Below, piece after piece: positions 24,201 to 37,254 of a stretch of DNA of 64,000 nt; position 1 is the stretch's first letter; each line of letters starts with the position of its first letter. Made by a program: the position numbers and the translations under genes. The notes beneath the pieces were generated by a model, which searched no databases, had not been told where the DNA came from, and saw only the letters and a program-made list of their open reading frames with translations. The DNA is from Siphonodentalium dalli (Eukaryota; Mollusca; Scaphopoda; Gadilida; Siphonodentaliidae), in contig CP136068.1 of assembly GCA_032622095.1 (NCBI GenBank), positions 5,931,314 through 5,995,313 on the forward strand, read 5' to 3'.

Positions 24201-24572
24201 CACCGACATGTCCTATATCAGAAATTCATTCACCAATCAGATAAAAAAATGTTTAAGTTATGGCAGAATGTGTGAATTCTAAGTCGAAAAATTCACTGAC
24301 AGTCAGCAGTTAAATGTAGCTACAGTGTATCGGTAGTCAAGTAGTTTCTTCACGTCATTTAATCATTATATGCCACAGCAGTTAAAGAACTGTTAACTAT
24401 GGTGCAGCTGGGGTTTCATCTCACTTATGCATAATAACACCAGTTACTGGGTCAATTACTTAGGGCAGTACAGTGGTTGTACTGGTATATAAACCTACCA
24501 TTACAACAGCTACAGATATCCCTCACAGATAACTTAAATCAACCTAGCATTATATTAATCATATACCCTTAC
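21279..24572. other. Intergenic repeat-rich stretch
   Basis: No supportable gene. Holds a 158-bp offset duplication near 21270-21490, poly-G/C runs near 21997 and 22036, a block with gcgggtcatggttcaggaga near 22450, and the long hairpin at 23796-23954. Confidence 0.6.
23796..23954. repeat. 159-bp near-perfect palindrome
   Basis: Arms ggttatcaccat ... ctgccttctctgggcggtct and the inverse agactgcccagagaaggcag ... ggtggtgataacc, with a short loop near 23870. Likely a foldback MITE. Confidence 0.75.
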
Positions 24573-24782
24573 CTCAGGTGCCAGGGAAATAGTCTCTCTG
24601 AGGTATAAACCTGCTATCACATTAAACAGGTAGAGCCTTGGGTAGTCTCTGTCCCGTATAACATCCTGCCACTCGACGAGCTCTCTCACAGCTTCTGATT
24701 GGTCAAGCTCTCTCGCAACTTCTGATCGGTCGAGCTCCCTCACAGCTTCTGACGCAATTGATTTCTTCCCACTTTGTTCCAT
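24573..24782 (-). CDS. Isolated first coding exon, unknown gene
   Basis: From ATG 24782, 70 codons open in phase 0 to a good donor CCTGAG|GTAAGG at 24573/24572. The peptide starts MEQSGKKSIASEAVRELDRS and holds three diverged copies of a unit of about nine residues (SEAVRELDR, SEVARELDQ, SEAVRELVE). It continues with WQDVIRDRDYPRLYLFNVIA. No family recognised, and I found no convincing second exon in the window. The rest of the gene would lie at lower coordinates, possibly beyond base 1, with the 21-kb transposon in its intron. An exon fragment is also possible. Confidence 0.45.
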
Positions 24783-26521
24783 AGTCTACTGTAAACTGGT
24801 CTCAAAATTCTAAAAATATACAATTTTAACTAACGGCCATAAGTCAAGTAAAATGAAAGAGTCAATGATACTCTCAACTTGAGGAGGGAATCATTTGGAA
24901 AATGTTACATGTATACAATGCAGTCAAAAATAAGGAAAGGTAACAAGTACAGCTTTTGTTTTAAGTTGACATCTAAAGATAATATTCCTATGATATGGCT
25001 ACTATACTACATGCACCTTCAGAAGATTATTACGTACCGGTATGGGCATGTAGTGTTTTTTGCAGTTACCAGGGAGACTTCTTTAACTCAATCATCATCT
25101 GCAAAATCAATCCATGTGTTATAGCCATATGTACATCACCTGACATCATCGGACTAACGGTCTAGTGACTCTAGTCAGTGAAGTATCCCGAGATTTTTTG
25201 GGGACACCTGTTCTTGGGCAATGATATGCCGAAGGCATTCCGGTATCCCAAAGACATGATGAGCGAGGGGGGTCGGGAGGGAGTATCTGTGATGGTGTTG
25301 GGGGGGGGATCTTTTAAAAATCCAACGCATTGAGAGCTAATCTAGAGCTCTTGGAGTCAGTATTTTGAATTTTGCTTAGAGTTCACTTTGATCAAGTTTC
25401 TGAAGCATAACTTTGGAAATTGTTTTATATATGTACATGTATGGCTTGGAAATGCTTATAAGTTATTGTCAGATATCTTTTTGTTCAATGGATTATGCTT
25501 ATACTGCTTGAAATGAGACCATTATCACTGTAATTCATATAGTAGGCTATTTTCTAAAATTTAAGTGAGAGACACATTCATAATATACTAGTAGTACAGA
25601 AATGTTACATGTTGTAATTACTAGTAGTACTAATCTCTATGTTTATTAATAATTATTCATTTGGTATTATGAGATCCCACATGATAGCCAGGTTTATAAA
25701 TACTTGATCAAATTGTCACTGTTCCTGTACTGTATTGTGTAATTTCACTTGAATTTGTTTGAAATATTGAAGTCTGAAGGGTTAACTCAAACTATTTGAA
25801 GTTTTCACAGATGAAAGCTAGATAAAGACAAACATACTTTACAATATTATTCCAACTGTTAAACTTAAATCTTTTTGTAAACTTACACGTTTTCTATCAA
25901 TATATATAGATACATATCTTGTTATGATATTAATTGGAACCTGAATTGAAAAAAAAATGTTTTTTTTTTGGGCGCCCAAACCGGTAAACGGTATGGAAAA
26001 CGGCCTGGATATGTCCCTGCTAGTGTTCATGGTCGACGCTTTTAACATTATTTTATCAATTTCAAACAACACCTAAGTATCCAAATTTATTTTTTAGTTA
26101 TCTACTTGCTGAAGGATGCCCACTAATCCACTGAGCACTTTGCAGAAAAGGTTTTTTGTGATAGGTCACCCTTAAATCTTTACTTCCCATAAGCTTCCCT
26201 GGACGCTTTGCACTATTTTCCCCATAAGCGCCTGTGGACGCCTCACAGCATATCCCTAGAAGCGCATAAGAGCGCGTTACCAGACTTCCCCACGAGCGCT
26301 TTAGAGCGCCACACTAGGCCCAGACTGTACTAATGAGTTCGCCCATATGCTCCCCGCTAGTTTCTAATAGAGACCGCCCGGTTATGTCAACTCGTTATTT
26401 GCCTATCTAATAACAATAAACGTGGCACCGTGGGCATCGCGCGCGACACATGCTGTGTTACTTGGGGTTTATATTGGGACAGACAACATCAGTGGTACCA
26501 TTCTATGTATTTACGAACAAC
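24783..26521. other. No gene seen
   Basis: AT-rich sequence with short simple repeats and GC-rich words (gagcgctttagagcgcc) near 26200-26320. No coding signal that I can support. Confidence 0.5.
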
Positions 26522-26897
26522 ATGGCTGCAAAATTTTCGAAACAGAAAGTGATCGACATGTTAATGGGAGATGATAGCGATTTTAGCGGATATTGCGGTT
26601 TCTCGTCATCAGAAGATTCAGACGACGATTAATCTCCCCCTGGTACCAGCGACAATGTGACATCCATCGCCGATAGCAGCTTGAATACTAACCCGATTGG
26701 CTGGTCAAATAAACTTCGAAAGGTGTCACTTCCGCCATTTACCCAAAGTACAGGCCGGTTATACCAGATGAATTCGATACTGATACAGCAACAGCTTTAG
26801 ACTATTTAAATTTGATGTTCTCGCCATCGAAGTATGCCGAAATAGCCAGGCATACTAACAACTATGCCAAGTGGAAAATGGAAGAATATATATAGTG
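26522..26897 (+). pseudogene. piggyBac transposase N-terminal remnant
   Basis: ATG 26522 opens MAAKFSKQKVIDMLMGDDSD and an acidic stretch, stopped at 26630. Further on, in another frame, come TATALDYLNLMFSPSKY and EIARHTNNYAKW, resembling the start of the piggyBac transposase core (PLDYF...TNxYA). It needs at least two frame changes and then ends, so it is a broken fragment. It may be related to the TTAA/CCCTTT MITEs in this window. Confidence 0.55.
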
Positions 26898-26999
26898 CAT
26901 GGACAGTTAACATTCAAACTATCCAACTATATTAAATTGTTCACGCAACACATTTCATGATATATTTCAAATTTGGTGAATTCCACGATTTGACTCATT

Positions 27000-27410
27000 T
27001 ACAATTTCATACCAAAGAATTGTCGACAACACCTGGTCAAATGGTCATGCTAATACGGTTGGTTCCTGCTGAATTGATATGTTGCTGTTAGGGCAAACTG
27101 TTGCTGTTAAAAAAAAATACCGTTATTTTATTTTTAATTTGTATCAATCAATGGTGTTAAAATATTCATCTATGTCAAAAAACACCATAAACAGAATAGA
27201 AGGAATAGTAAGATATAGACAGACTTTGTTCTTATGCCAATCGGAAATATGGCATAAACAGTGTTATTGTCAAATTGTCCCCCTTTGTTATGTAAACAAC
27301 AGCAAAAAACGTTACGTTTCCTGGCTTTTGTTTAGATCCGGATATGGTAAACATAAAGAGCGTTATTTGTTACTGTTTTCCTAATATGGAATAATAAAGA
27401 GCGTTTATAT
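27000..27410. repeat. Dispersed repeat, inverted partner at 44705-44960
   Basis: Contains ggttcctgctgaattgatat (also near 10610) and ccataaacagaatag...gactttgttcttatgccaat. The inverse lies at 44705-44960, and a diverged copy is at 62690-62900. Confidence 0.55.
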
Positions 27411-28629
27411 CATTTTTGTATGATTAACCAATATAATTTCGGTCTGTTATGTAAACAGACTCATACAACTTCTGTAACACGAGCAGTCTCTTGTTTACGT
27501 ACACCATTGTACGTCTTGACGACAATATACTATTTACTCGCTGATTATGTTTGGCATATGAGTGGAACTGTATATATGTTGGCGTTCATTCTGTTGATGG
27601 CGATTTTAACAAATATAAATATTTCTGCAACAAATGCCGTCGTGACTTTATGTTACAAATTGCTTGATCGAAGATTTCACAAAATATTTTCTATATCAAC
27701 ACAATTTGTACATTGTGCGGCCCTTTTTCTGATAATGTTATATGTTTCTGGTGTTTCTGACGTATGTGATAAAATAGTGTGTATTCGCTCACCAATATAC
27801 CGTTATATGGACAAATTTCTCTTATATTCTATAATGCTAAATTTTAAATGGTGATGCCATACAGTGTTTGCACGAAGATAAACTTCCACACTTAGCACGA
27901 CGTGTTATATAATAGGTGTTTTTGAAGTCGAAAATGCTGATAAATGTTACATTTGCATGTTAGTTTATAGTAATAAACAATCACAAACATCACCGTTCTG
28001 AAAATATATTTTAAAACCTTGCTTGAATTTCGTAGTGCGACATCGCATTATTTTGGCAGAACGAAATAGAGAATATATAGCGTTCTGAATTGATACTGGA
28101 CAAATATATTTATTTATTTTCGCGAGCGACTAGCTGCACTTTTCGCCAGCGGAAATACATTATTTCTGGCAGTAGCAACAGAAACTCATTATCCCCAGAA
28201 ACAATGTACTTTCGGTCACGACAAGTTGGTCGCAAAATTTAGTCCTTGGGCCATATCATGAGATTTTTCTGGTATCCACTTAAAATATTATAGATATCCT
28301 CTCTTTAATTGTCTTCTAGATAAGAAGAAAACAGAACACATTTGCTTCGAATTGTTTACAAAATACTTTTGGGAGTTGGTGACTTTTTCCAAATAAGACG
28401 GGTCTAAATCCTGAGCAAGGATCATTTGTATAAGACATATTTTATTGTCACAATGTGACATTCGTGTGCATACACGTCGTGGTCACTTCACCTCATGTAA
28501 TCTGAGTAAATAATCACATTTTGTATGGAATATTAAAAGCAACATTTTAGAGCTGACGAAACGCACAATACATATAGTTTAATATACTGATATTGAACTA
28601 ATCCCAATGAAAAAGTCAAAGATACTAGC

Positions 28630-29017
28630 TTGCCCAGGGCTCTTATACTCAGGTGTCGATTTTTCTCATATTACGACACACGTCCCGGCTTACGCTCATT
28701 ATCCCCAGTTGGAGCTGTCACTCCAATAGATTACCCTCACTGCGTCAACACCGTAACAGGTTTACCACCATTTATGGAGCAACGGGATACTTTCCGACAA
28801 GCCAAATACTTATGGGGAAATAGCGTATGGTACTTGATATATACCCGGGAACACACCGTCGGTATCATGTTATAGCTGCAGGGAGATGACGGGGTGGCTT
28901 ATACAGCTAGTGTGGGAACTAAAGAGTTAACTGAAGTTATACCGATTCATGCGATTGAATATTCCATCATGGATAATAGTGCAGCGGCCAAACTGAAAAA
29001 GAGTTCTAGTTTTTGAG
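28630..29017 (+). pseudogene. Coding-like fragment of unknown protein with one in-frame stop
   Basis: A frame open from about 28630 to a TAG at 28873-28875 stays open after it for some 47 codons. Composition is more protein-like and GC-balanced than the surroundings: segments include SPVGAVTPIDYPHCVNTVTG, WGNSVWYLIYTREHTVG and, after the stop, TKELTEVIPIHAIEYSIMDN. No ATG, splice sites or family recognised. Probably a decayed exon or element fragment. Confidence 0.35.
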
Positions 29018-29278
29018 ATACCCCTACCCACTGTGGAACAAGTTGAAACCAACTTTTTTTGAAGGAGAACTGTATACTGTTGACGAAAATGATAGTGAAA
29101 AATAACGGAATTGGTGGTGGCTATTGTCAAATCGACAATGAACGATACCCACCAGTCACTTATTCCAGAAATTAGCGATTTTTGTAAAACGAGCAATGTG
29201 GCTATGTCCTAACCTATTTGCCAATATTGTTGGGGTTAAAATCACTATATCATACCATTCCTCTACTTGATAAGAAAT

Positions 29279-30400
29279 GAAAGTGTCAATGACACTGTAG
29301 CTCAACTTGGAAAGGGAATAATTTCATGTGTTAAAGTCAATGGAGTGATTAGGAATGTGGAAAGTTGAAAGGCCTAGTTATGCAAAGAGTAAAATCTAAG
29401 ATGGCCGCTGACAGCCATGTTTTTTGGCAAATGACCCCAAAATGACTCGTTCCCATTTACATGTCATTATTATCATCCAGTACAAATTTCATGATGATCT
29501 GACAAATGATACGACCTGTAGCCTGTGTCAAAGGATTTAGTCATGCAAAGAGTAAAATCCAAGATGGCTGCTGGCAGCCATGTTTTATGGCCAGATGATT
29601 GCAAAATGAATAATTCCCATCTACATGTCATTGTTAACATTCGTAACAAATTTCATGAAGATCTGACCAAAGCTACGACCTGTAGGCAGCACCAAAGGAT
29701 TTAGTCATGCAAAGAGCTAAATCCAAGATGGCTTCTGGTGGCCATTTGTTTTGGCCGAATGACCCCAAAATGACTCGTTCCCATCTACATGTCAATATTA
29801 ACATCCATGACAAATTTCATGATGGTCAGACGATCAGTATGACCTGTAGCCCGCGCCAATGGATTGAATTTTGAAATCCAAAATGGCGGCTGGTGGCCAT
29901 GTTTTTTGCCGAATGACCCCAAAATAACCTGTTCCCATCTACATGTCATTGTTAACATCCATGAAAAAAATTATGATGATCCGAACAAAGCCGCACCAAA
30001 GAATTTAGTCATGCAAAGAGTAAAATCTAAGATGGCTGCCGGTGGCCATGTTTTTTGGCCGAACAACCCCAAAATTACTCGTTTCCCATCTACATGTCAA
30101 TATTAACATCCATGACAAATTTCATGATGATCAGACGAACAGTATGACCTGTAGCCCGTGCTAATGGATTGAATATTGAAATCCAAGATGGCCCATGGCG
30201 GCCTTGTTTTTTTGCCGAATGAACCCAAAATGACTCGTTCCCATCTACATGTCATTGTCAACAGCTATGACAAATTTCATAACGATCCGACCAAAGGTAC
30301 GACCTGTAGCCCGTGCTAAAGGAAATTGTCGACGCATCACGCACACACGGACGACAAAGCCATGGCAATAGCTCAAACTTTACAAATTAAAGTTGAGCTA
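29279..30400. repeat. Satellite-bearing element, medium copy
   Basis: Head gaaagtgtcaatgacactgt, tandem units of about 165 bp with atccaagatggc and gaccccaaaatgactcgttc, tail gccatggcaatagctcaaac then aaagttgagcta. The aagttgagct near the end is the inverse of agctcaactt in the head, suggesting terminal inverted repeats. Confidence 0.8.
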
Positions 30401-30739
30401 AAAAGTGTTGGTAAATTTGGATTGTCCTGCCATTTGGAGCTGAAACATTTATTTTTGCTGAAAAATCACTCTGTTTAACAAAAATAACAAACATTATCAT
30501 TCAAATAGGTATATGCTATTATGCCAAAATATTTAATTCATATGGTGTAGCAGTTATCTGACAAGTATCTGGAGAAAGAAGTTAACAGAAATTTAGAACG
30601 GTTTGCAAAATAATTACTTTTAGCTACCCCTCCCCAAACACGATTTGGGTCGAAAAATTACATATTTTTGTTAAGAACTTTACCAAATGTCCCAATTTAT
30701 CATAATGGGACCCAACATAACTCGTTTGCTGAAAATTGA

Positions 30740-31440
30740 GCCCGGGGCATTGCTTAAGCTATTAAAGACGTGTTAGGGCTTCCAGACCCCAATTACAACA
30801 CATTTTATTTACTATTGCCGCAGTAAGTGTCGCATATATATCTCAAGTACTCAATTCTCGTTTAAGATTGAAATGCCGTAGTTGGGACATTGCTTAAGTG
30901 ATTAAAGACGTGTTTTGGCTTCCAAACCCCAATTACAACACATTTTATTTACTATTACCGCAGTAAGTGTCGCATATATATCTCAAGTACTCAATTCTCG
31001 TTTAAGATTGAAATGCCGTAGTTGGGACATTGCTTAAGTGATTAAAGACGTGTTTTGGCTTCCAGACCCCAATTACAACACATTTTATTTACTATTACCG
31101 CAGTAAGTGTCGCATATATATCTCAAGTACTCAATTCTCGTTTAAGATTGAAATGCCGTAGTTGGGACATTGCTTAAGTGATTAAAGACGTGTTTTGGCT
31201 TCCAGACCCCAATTACAACACATTTTATTTACTATTGCCACAGTAAATGTCGCATATATATCTCAAGTACTCGATTCTCGTTCAAGATTGAAATGCAGTA
31301 GTTGGGACATTGCTTAAGTGATTAAAGACGTGTTTGGGCTTCCAAACCCCAAATTACAACAACAACACATTTTATTTACTATTACCGCAGTAAGTTTCGC
31401 ATATCACAAGTACTCAATTCGCGCTTAAGATTGAAATGCA
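30740..31440. repeat. 140-bp tandem repeat, about five units
   Basis: gttgggacattgcttaag recurs at 30881, 31021, 31161 and 31301, exactly 140 bp apart, with a diverged first and last unit. Units contain caagtactcaattctcgttt. Non-coding. Confidence 0.9.
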
Positions 31441-31469
31441 GTAGTTTGAACTACTAGTATGACCGATTG

Positions 31470-31565
31470 AGTAATCACAATAAAACATCCCCTCTCTGTC
31501 ATTGTGGGAAAATAGAAACGTCACATCATTACTTGTTGGAATGTCCTGAATACATGCTCCTATGA
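31470..31565 (+). pseudogene. Non-LTR retrotransposon RT 3' fragment
   Basis: Frame 31470 reads NHNKTSPLCHCGKIETSHHY then LLECPEY and stops. The pattern PLCxCGxxET..H.LLxCPxY is typical just before the C terminus of LINE reverse transcriptases (Jockey-like groups). The rest of the ORF is absent or decayed. Confidence 0.5.
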
Positions 31566-32399
31566 CTGAACTTCTATATGCCATACCGAATGTTATTTGA
31601 TCAGAAATACTCTTTTGTTTGAAACACAGGAACTCAGTCATCGTGAAAATATTAAAATAATTGACGCGGTTCAAACATTTATCTCGAAAACAAAGCGATT
31701 TCCATAACGCTGTCATTTGTAGAAACTTTGTGAAATGCATTGAAACCCTGCTGAGCGCGAAGTTTACCCCCACCAGATCGTCTGTCATCTCACGGCGACG
31801 GACGTATCAATGACATAAGCAACAGTATTTGTATATCATTGTATATAATCAGCTCCAACACAATTATATGTATATCAATGTATCCAATCAGCTCCAACGT
31901 GATTACATCCTCACATTTCCATACAGTCTCTCCCTCTCCCTCTCTCCCTCATGTATACATTGCTTACCTCCTGATAGAACTACCCTATGTCCACAGCCTC
32001 AGTTAAAACTGAGCGCATATCCCTCGAGTTATGACTTAAAATAGCCTACATGTATATGTGTCACATAAACAGTTAAAATTGCATTTTTTTTATTTGCCAG
32101 CCTCAGTTAATAATGAGATCATATTCTTTCAGTTAGTGTGTTCCAAGACTTATAATAGTGTAGGGGGGCCTCAAAGCATAGAACATATTTGAACTAACGC
32201 TTGCCACCTTGGTCAGACTAGTTTGAGATATAAAATACAATATCCATTGTTTCTACATTTGGGTCGATTTAGAGGGACTCTAACAATCACTATGGCAGCA
32301 ACAATGTTTTTATTATGTATTATTATGTTAGTCTATATTATGTGTCGTTTAGAACATATACTTTAGTTCTACAAAGTCGCTATATATTAATACAACATT

Positions 32400-34360
32400 A
32401 CATGCATGTTATAAATAACATGTGTTGTATATAACTGGGGGTTTGGAAGCATGAGGACATCTTTAACCACACTCGCGTTGTCTACGGATCAGGTTTTCAT
32501 TACATGGATCATAATTTGATGCCCATTAGAATCATTTAGAAAAATTTGTCTTGTCGTTATCATAAATATGTATTTTTGTACCAAAACGCATTCGGGGGAG
32601 CGGTACATAAATCCAATATCTGGCAAACCGTTCAAAATTTATGTCAAATTCTTTTTATTTAAGATGTTCAGATCACTACTGAGCCATATTAATTATATAC
32701 CGGTAGGTGGACATGTGTTGTTTATTACAACTATTTTAGTATTATAAAATCGATGTTAATGCATGCAGAATTACCTGTTATGAATAAAATATGTTTCTGT
32801 AAGTGGGGTCTGGAAGCCTGAACACATCTGTAATCAATTAAACGGTATCTCTGGACAAAACGGTCAGTACAAGATTCATATTGGGTCCCATTAAGATCAA
32901 TTAGAAAATGTTTGTTAAGTCGTTATAAAAGATATGTATTTTTTCGACCAGAAACGTGCTTGGGGAGGGGTACTAGTAGTTAAAATCCAGTATCTCGCAA
33001 ACTGTTCAAAATATATGTTATCTTCTTTCTTCATATGGTTGTCAGATAACTACTACACCATATACATTAAATATTTCGGCATTATTGCTATATCTGTTTG
33101 AATGATAATGTTTGAAATATTTTTTTTTTGTAAAAAAGAGCAATTTTCAGCAAAAAATAAATGTATCGGCTCCATATGGCAAGAAAATCTAAATTAACCA
33201 ACACATTTCGCATATCAGCTAGAGATATGGTATGATATAGTAATTTTAACACCAACAATGTGGGCAAATAATTTAGAACAGAGCCGCACCCATGCCGAAT
33301 TTTGGTGGTTATGATATTGTGATAGGACTATGTATACCCTTTAAAATTATGGTTGTCGCTTTCCATTTGAAGAAATGTACCCAAATTTTGTCTTTTTTGA
33401 GAATTCATTAACATTATACTAGTAGCTTGCTAATGTTTCAATTTTCCACATGTTGTTGGTATTTAGCTTTCTACTTACAAAATTATTGACACCATATCAC
33501 ATATTTAATGCGAAGTTTGGAAATTCGTGCGAAAAAACTGAAAAATTGAAGATAAAATAAAAATGGGTTTTTTACCACTTCTGATTGTATTTTTCTTAAA
33601 TACAATCATATTTCCACTGCCAAATCATTCTTATGTGATCGATTACATTATAGCGAGCATCTCTATGAATTAAATGGTTGGTTTTATCACAACCGTGATC
33701 TAAAGAGTTCACTAAATCAATATGTCCTTGTTGACGCTCTTGATATGACAAACTTGTCATACATACATGTACATGATACAACTTCTGGTAAATTGTGATC
33801 TACAAGGAAAGTTTTCTAATGTATTTTGTCAATAAAGCAAATAGTAATAAAGATAACTTAGTATTGAGTTGAAAACAGTTCTTCATACATGTAGTTAGAG
33901 AGTGTTTATTGACTAATCATTTTTCCCTGTTATTTGCTGTTGTATGCGGCCCTATGTCACATATTCACAATTTGACAGAAAATATGTTGACTATCTATTA
34001 TTCGAGAAATATTTATAAACACAAATAGATATAAGTAATTAAGTATAAAATTACATATTAGGGGAATTGAATAATTGTCACCAGGTCCAAGATGCCTTCA
34101 AAATGGCAATGGAAATGTAAAAAAATTAAATCAAAATTTTCATACATATTTCTAACATTTGTTATAAAACAGCGACATATGTGTGGGTGTATATGTATAC
34201 CTGGATTGACTTTATGGTCATGGGTGGGAGTGTAAATGTACATCTTGAGTGGTTATATACTATCGTGGTTGATGGGAATACAGGGAGAGACTGTATGGTC
34301 ATATGGAGTTAGCGTATGGCCAGGATTGGTGTGGATATAGGAGTGACTACATGTATATGG
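32400..34360. other. No gene seen; diverged duplicate
   Basis: Two diverged copies of a block with ggaagcatgaggacatcttt (about 32445) and ggaagcctgaacacatctgt (about 32812), then AT-rich sequence to 34360. No supportable gene. Confidence 0.5.
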
Positions 34361-34363
34361 TCT

Positions 34364-34546
34364 ACTCTCAGGTGCCTAATAATCGTGATGGCCTAATAAT
34401 AGTGATGTGTGGGGATTTAGGCTGAAATTAATAATAGTGATAGCAATTTCACTCTATGTCTCAATTCCAAATAATAGTGATCATTTGGGAATTTTCTCCA
34501 AAATTGATAATCGTGCTGACACTATTATTTGGCACCTGAGAGTAGG
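34364..34546. repeat. Palindromic MITE, caggtgccta ends
   Basis: tactctcaggtgcctaataa and the inverse ttatttggcacctgagagta, with repeated aataatagtgat words inside. Related to 15712-16113. Confidence 0.6.
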
Positions 34547-35205
34547 GACCTGCGAATATTCGAGATTCGATTCGATGTCGATATCGGGCACCTGATTCGA
34601 GATCGACACAAAAACGGTCCGCTGATTCGGATATTTTCGAATCGTTGTTACTTTGGTGTAGTCTCATTATTTGCGTCTAGATACATGTAACATGCCAAAT
34701 GACCTGAAATCACAAAAATTGAAGCACAAGGTTTACAAGTTAGCCAACTTGTGTAATGTAATGTATGCGATTTAGAATAGACAAGCATTATGCAAATTAT
34801 GTGCTTCGATAGCAACCCGTGACGGTGATCATTCGCGGCATATATATGTGATCTGTATCACACTATATAAATTGTCTCAACGGTGTGTGATCCCCAGATG
34901 CGGAACTCAATTGATTACAGCTACCGTAAAATGTATGTTAATTTGCACTTTTGTATCTCATACAGGGGCTGATGAATTCATAATCTGTTCTGCTAGCCCT
35001 ATCATTATCACAACCAGTCCTTAAAGTTAAAGGAATCATGCCGGTATGCTACATGTACCTTGGCACCACCCACCCGCCTCTCGGAACTATTGTTCTGTCA
35101 GCTCATACAAATATTGTTCAGCAACCAACATTCTTGATCCAACTTCTAGTTTATAGTTAGGTACCAAATAAAAAAAAACATTTTGGATAAAGTTTTCCAC
35201 TTTCT

Positions 35206-35312
35206 AATAGTGATTCTTAAACATATGAAACAAATTTAACATGGTAGGCCTACTATTAATAGTGATTCTTAAACATATTAAACAAATTTAACATGGTAGG
35301 CCTACTATTAAT
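35206..35312. repeat. Two-copy tandem repeat, about 53 bp
   Basis: tagtgattcttaaacatat...caaatttaacatggtaggcc occurs twice in direct succession. Confidence 0.8.
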
Positions 35313-36619
35313 CTGTTATATCACTTTTAATTATTCCAATAACACCGGGTAACATCCAACTTCATGTTTATATCTTCTCTGTCAAATTTATGAAATGGTA
35401 AAATCCATATTTTTACTATAGCAGTTGTAATTCACGTTGTGTCTGACACATAAACCATAAATTGACATGTCCTAATTTCGTGCTATTAAAACTAGTCAAT
35501 AAAACGATAAACAACGCATCTTTTTTTCTGATTACTTGGCACCAATATGGCATGTACCACATACATGAGATTCATAATCTCACAAATAATTATGTTTAAT
35601 AGGCATGTTTACAGCATGAAAAGTGTACTGGTTCTGTACTCATAAAAAAGTCCGTAACCGGACAAATCACCGCATCGACAAAAGTGTAAAGAGTTAACAT
35701 TTATAAATGATTCAGATGCCCGGCAATCCATTAACCATTACCCAAAGCATCAATTGTTAGAATGTAAGCGAAAAAATCATTAAAATCAGTCATTTGAAAA
35801 AGTTTGCAGCAGATTAATGCAGACTGGTTCAATACCGGACAAAGGACTGTACCAAATATGGTTCCGAAGAGATAAAAAATGTTTGAGTTATGGCAACATG
35901 CATGAATTCCAAGTCAAAAAGGTCCATAACTCTGTACAAAAATTCGGATCAAACCCATATTCGAACTCGATATACAAAATTTGGATAGAAAAGGTTTGAG
36001 TTATCGCAATATGCGTAAAGTGTCTAGGGATGGACAGACTGAGCAGGCTGGGCGATTTTCACAAAAAGGGTCAAATAACGGTAAAGACATGTCCTGGTCC
36101 GCAGTATCAACAAAATACTTCATCTGGGGAAGAGGTGATTATTCTGTCCTTATATATAGCACTTCAAGATTAGGTTCAGGGGCAAATTGTTCGTTAAATT
36201 GATCTTCAGTTCTTCTCTGTCATAAATGGTCAAGTGTTTCTGAAACGTCCACTCCGTTATACCGTTTTCTCGGTATACATCAAGTAAGTGATTTTCCCAT
36301 TCTGTAGAATTTAGGCAAGTGGCTAAAGGAGCGCACAGAATATTCAAGCGAGAACTGAGTTAGTAATCTTGAATATTTCACTGGCAGAGGCAACATTTAT
36401 GACATTGGCATTTGTGACAATACTGCGTCATGATTTTGTTCATTGATTGTCTTTACCGTTATTAGTGAATATCCGTAGCGAATATGACCAATTCACTTGA
36501 TAATTTCTTGAATATTCTCGTTCAATACAATCATCATCTACATGTAGTGCCTTCTTATTAAGTCCTTCGCACTGGAAGTCTCACATTTTACTTTGAAATT
36601 GTGCCGAGCAATGTATACA

Positions 36620-36776
36620 GTAATGCCCTAAGTAATCAACTCCTTTAACCACAGCAGAATTATGGGTAACTTTTCAGGATTTAGTCGGAAATATGGCTTG
36701 TTGCCATTCATCGGAAAGCTCTCGGGGATAATTCTGATGTGGTTAAAGGAGTCGATTACTTAGGGCATTACTGTAG
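36620..36776. mobile_element. Hairpin MITE, family tacagtaatgcccta
   Basis: acagtaatgccctaagtaat and the inverse attacttagggcattactgt enclose the same core as 5055-5350 (gcttgttgccattcatcgga). Confidence 0.7.
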
Positions 36777-37254
36777 CTACATGCACCAGTATAGCTCAGT
36801 ACGATATACTAGTACATGTATCAATTAGCACTGAAAACGAGAATTATCATGAGCGGCTACAAGCAAATACTGATATTTGCTTGTACATATACCCACGAAT
36901 GATATAATGTGTTCAGTCAAAAGCCGTAGGTTTCCTTTTTATTATATGCGGTTTTGTGATTTTGATTTGCAATTATTGCTGTCAGGCGACTGTTTTGACA
37001 AATTAATTGTAGACGAAAACGAATTAGCTGATTACCAACTGAATAACTCGTCTCCGGCTCATAGATAAAACACTACACGAAAACGAATCAGCTGATCGCC
37101 AACTAAATGACTCGTGGATAAAACACTACAGCTGGATATCGCTCTGTAATGTGCATTCCTATCAGAGATCAGTACGGGCCTATATCGCCATCTTAAAAGT
37201 AGATGACATCATTTATGTCGTCGATCACAACGCAATGGAGGCCAATACAATGAA

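Noticed and set aside
27420-27854. 144-codon open frame with hydrophobic segments
   Set aside because: AT-rich, next to a dispersed repeat, no family motif, no promoter or splice context; likely chance.
30740-31440. CRISPR-like array
   Set aside because: 140-bp units are contiguous with no variable spacers, in animal DNA; an ordinary tandem repeat.
31414-31788. 124-codon minus-strand frame
   Set aside because: Antisense to the LINE RT fragment readable on the plus strand.
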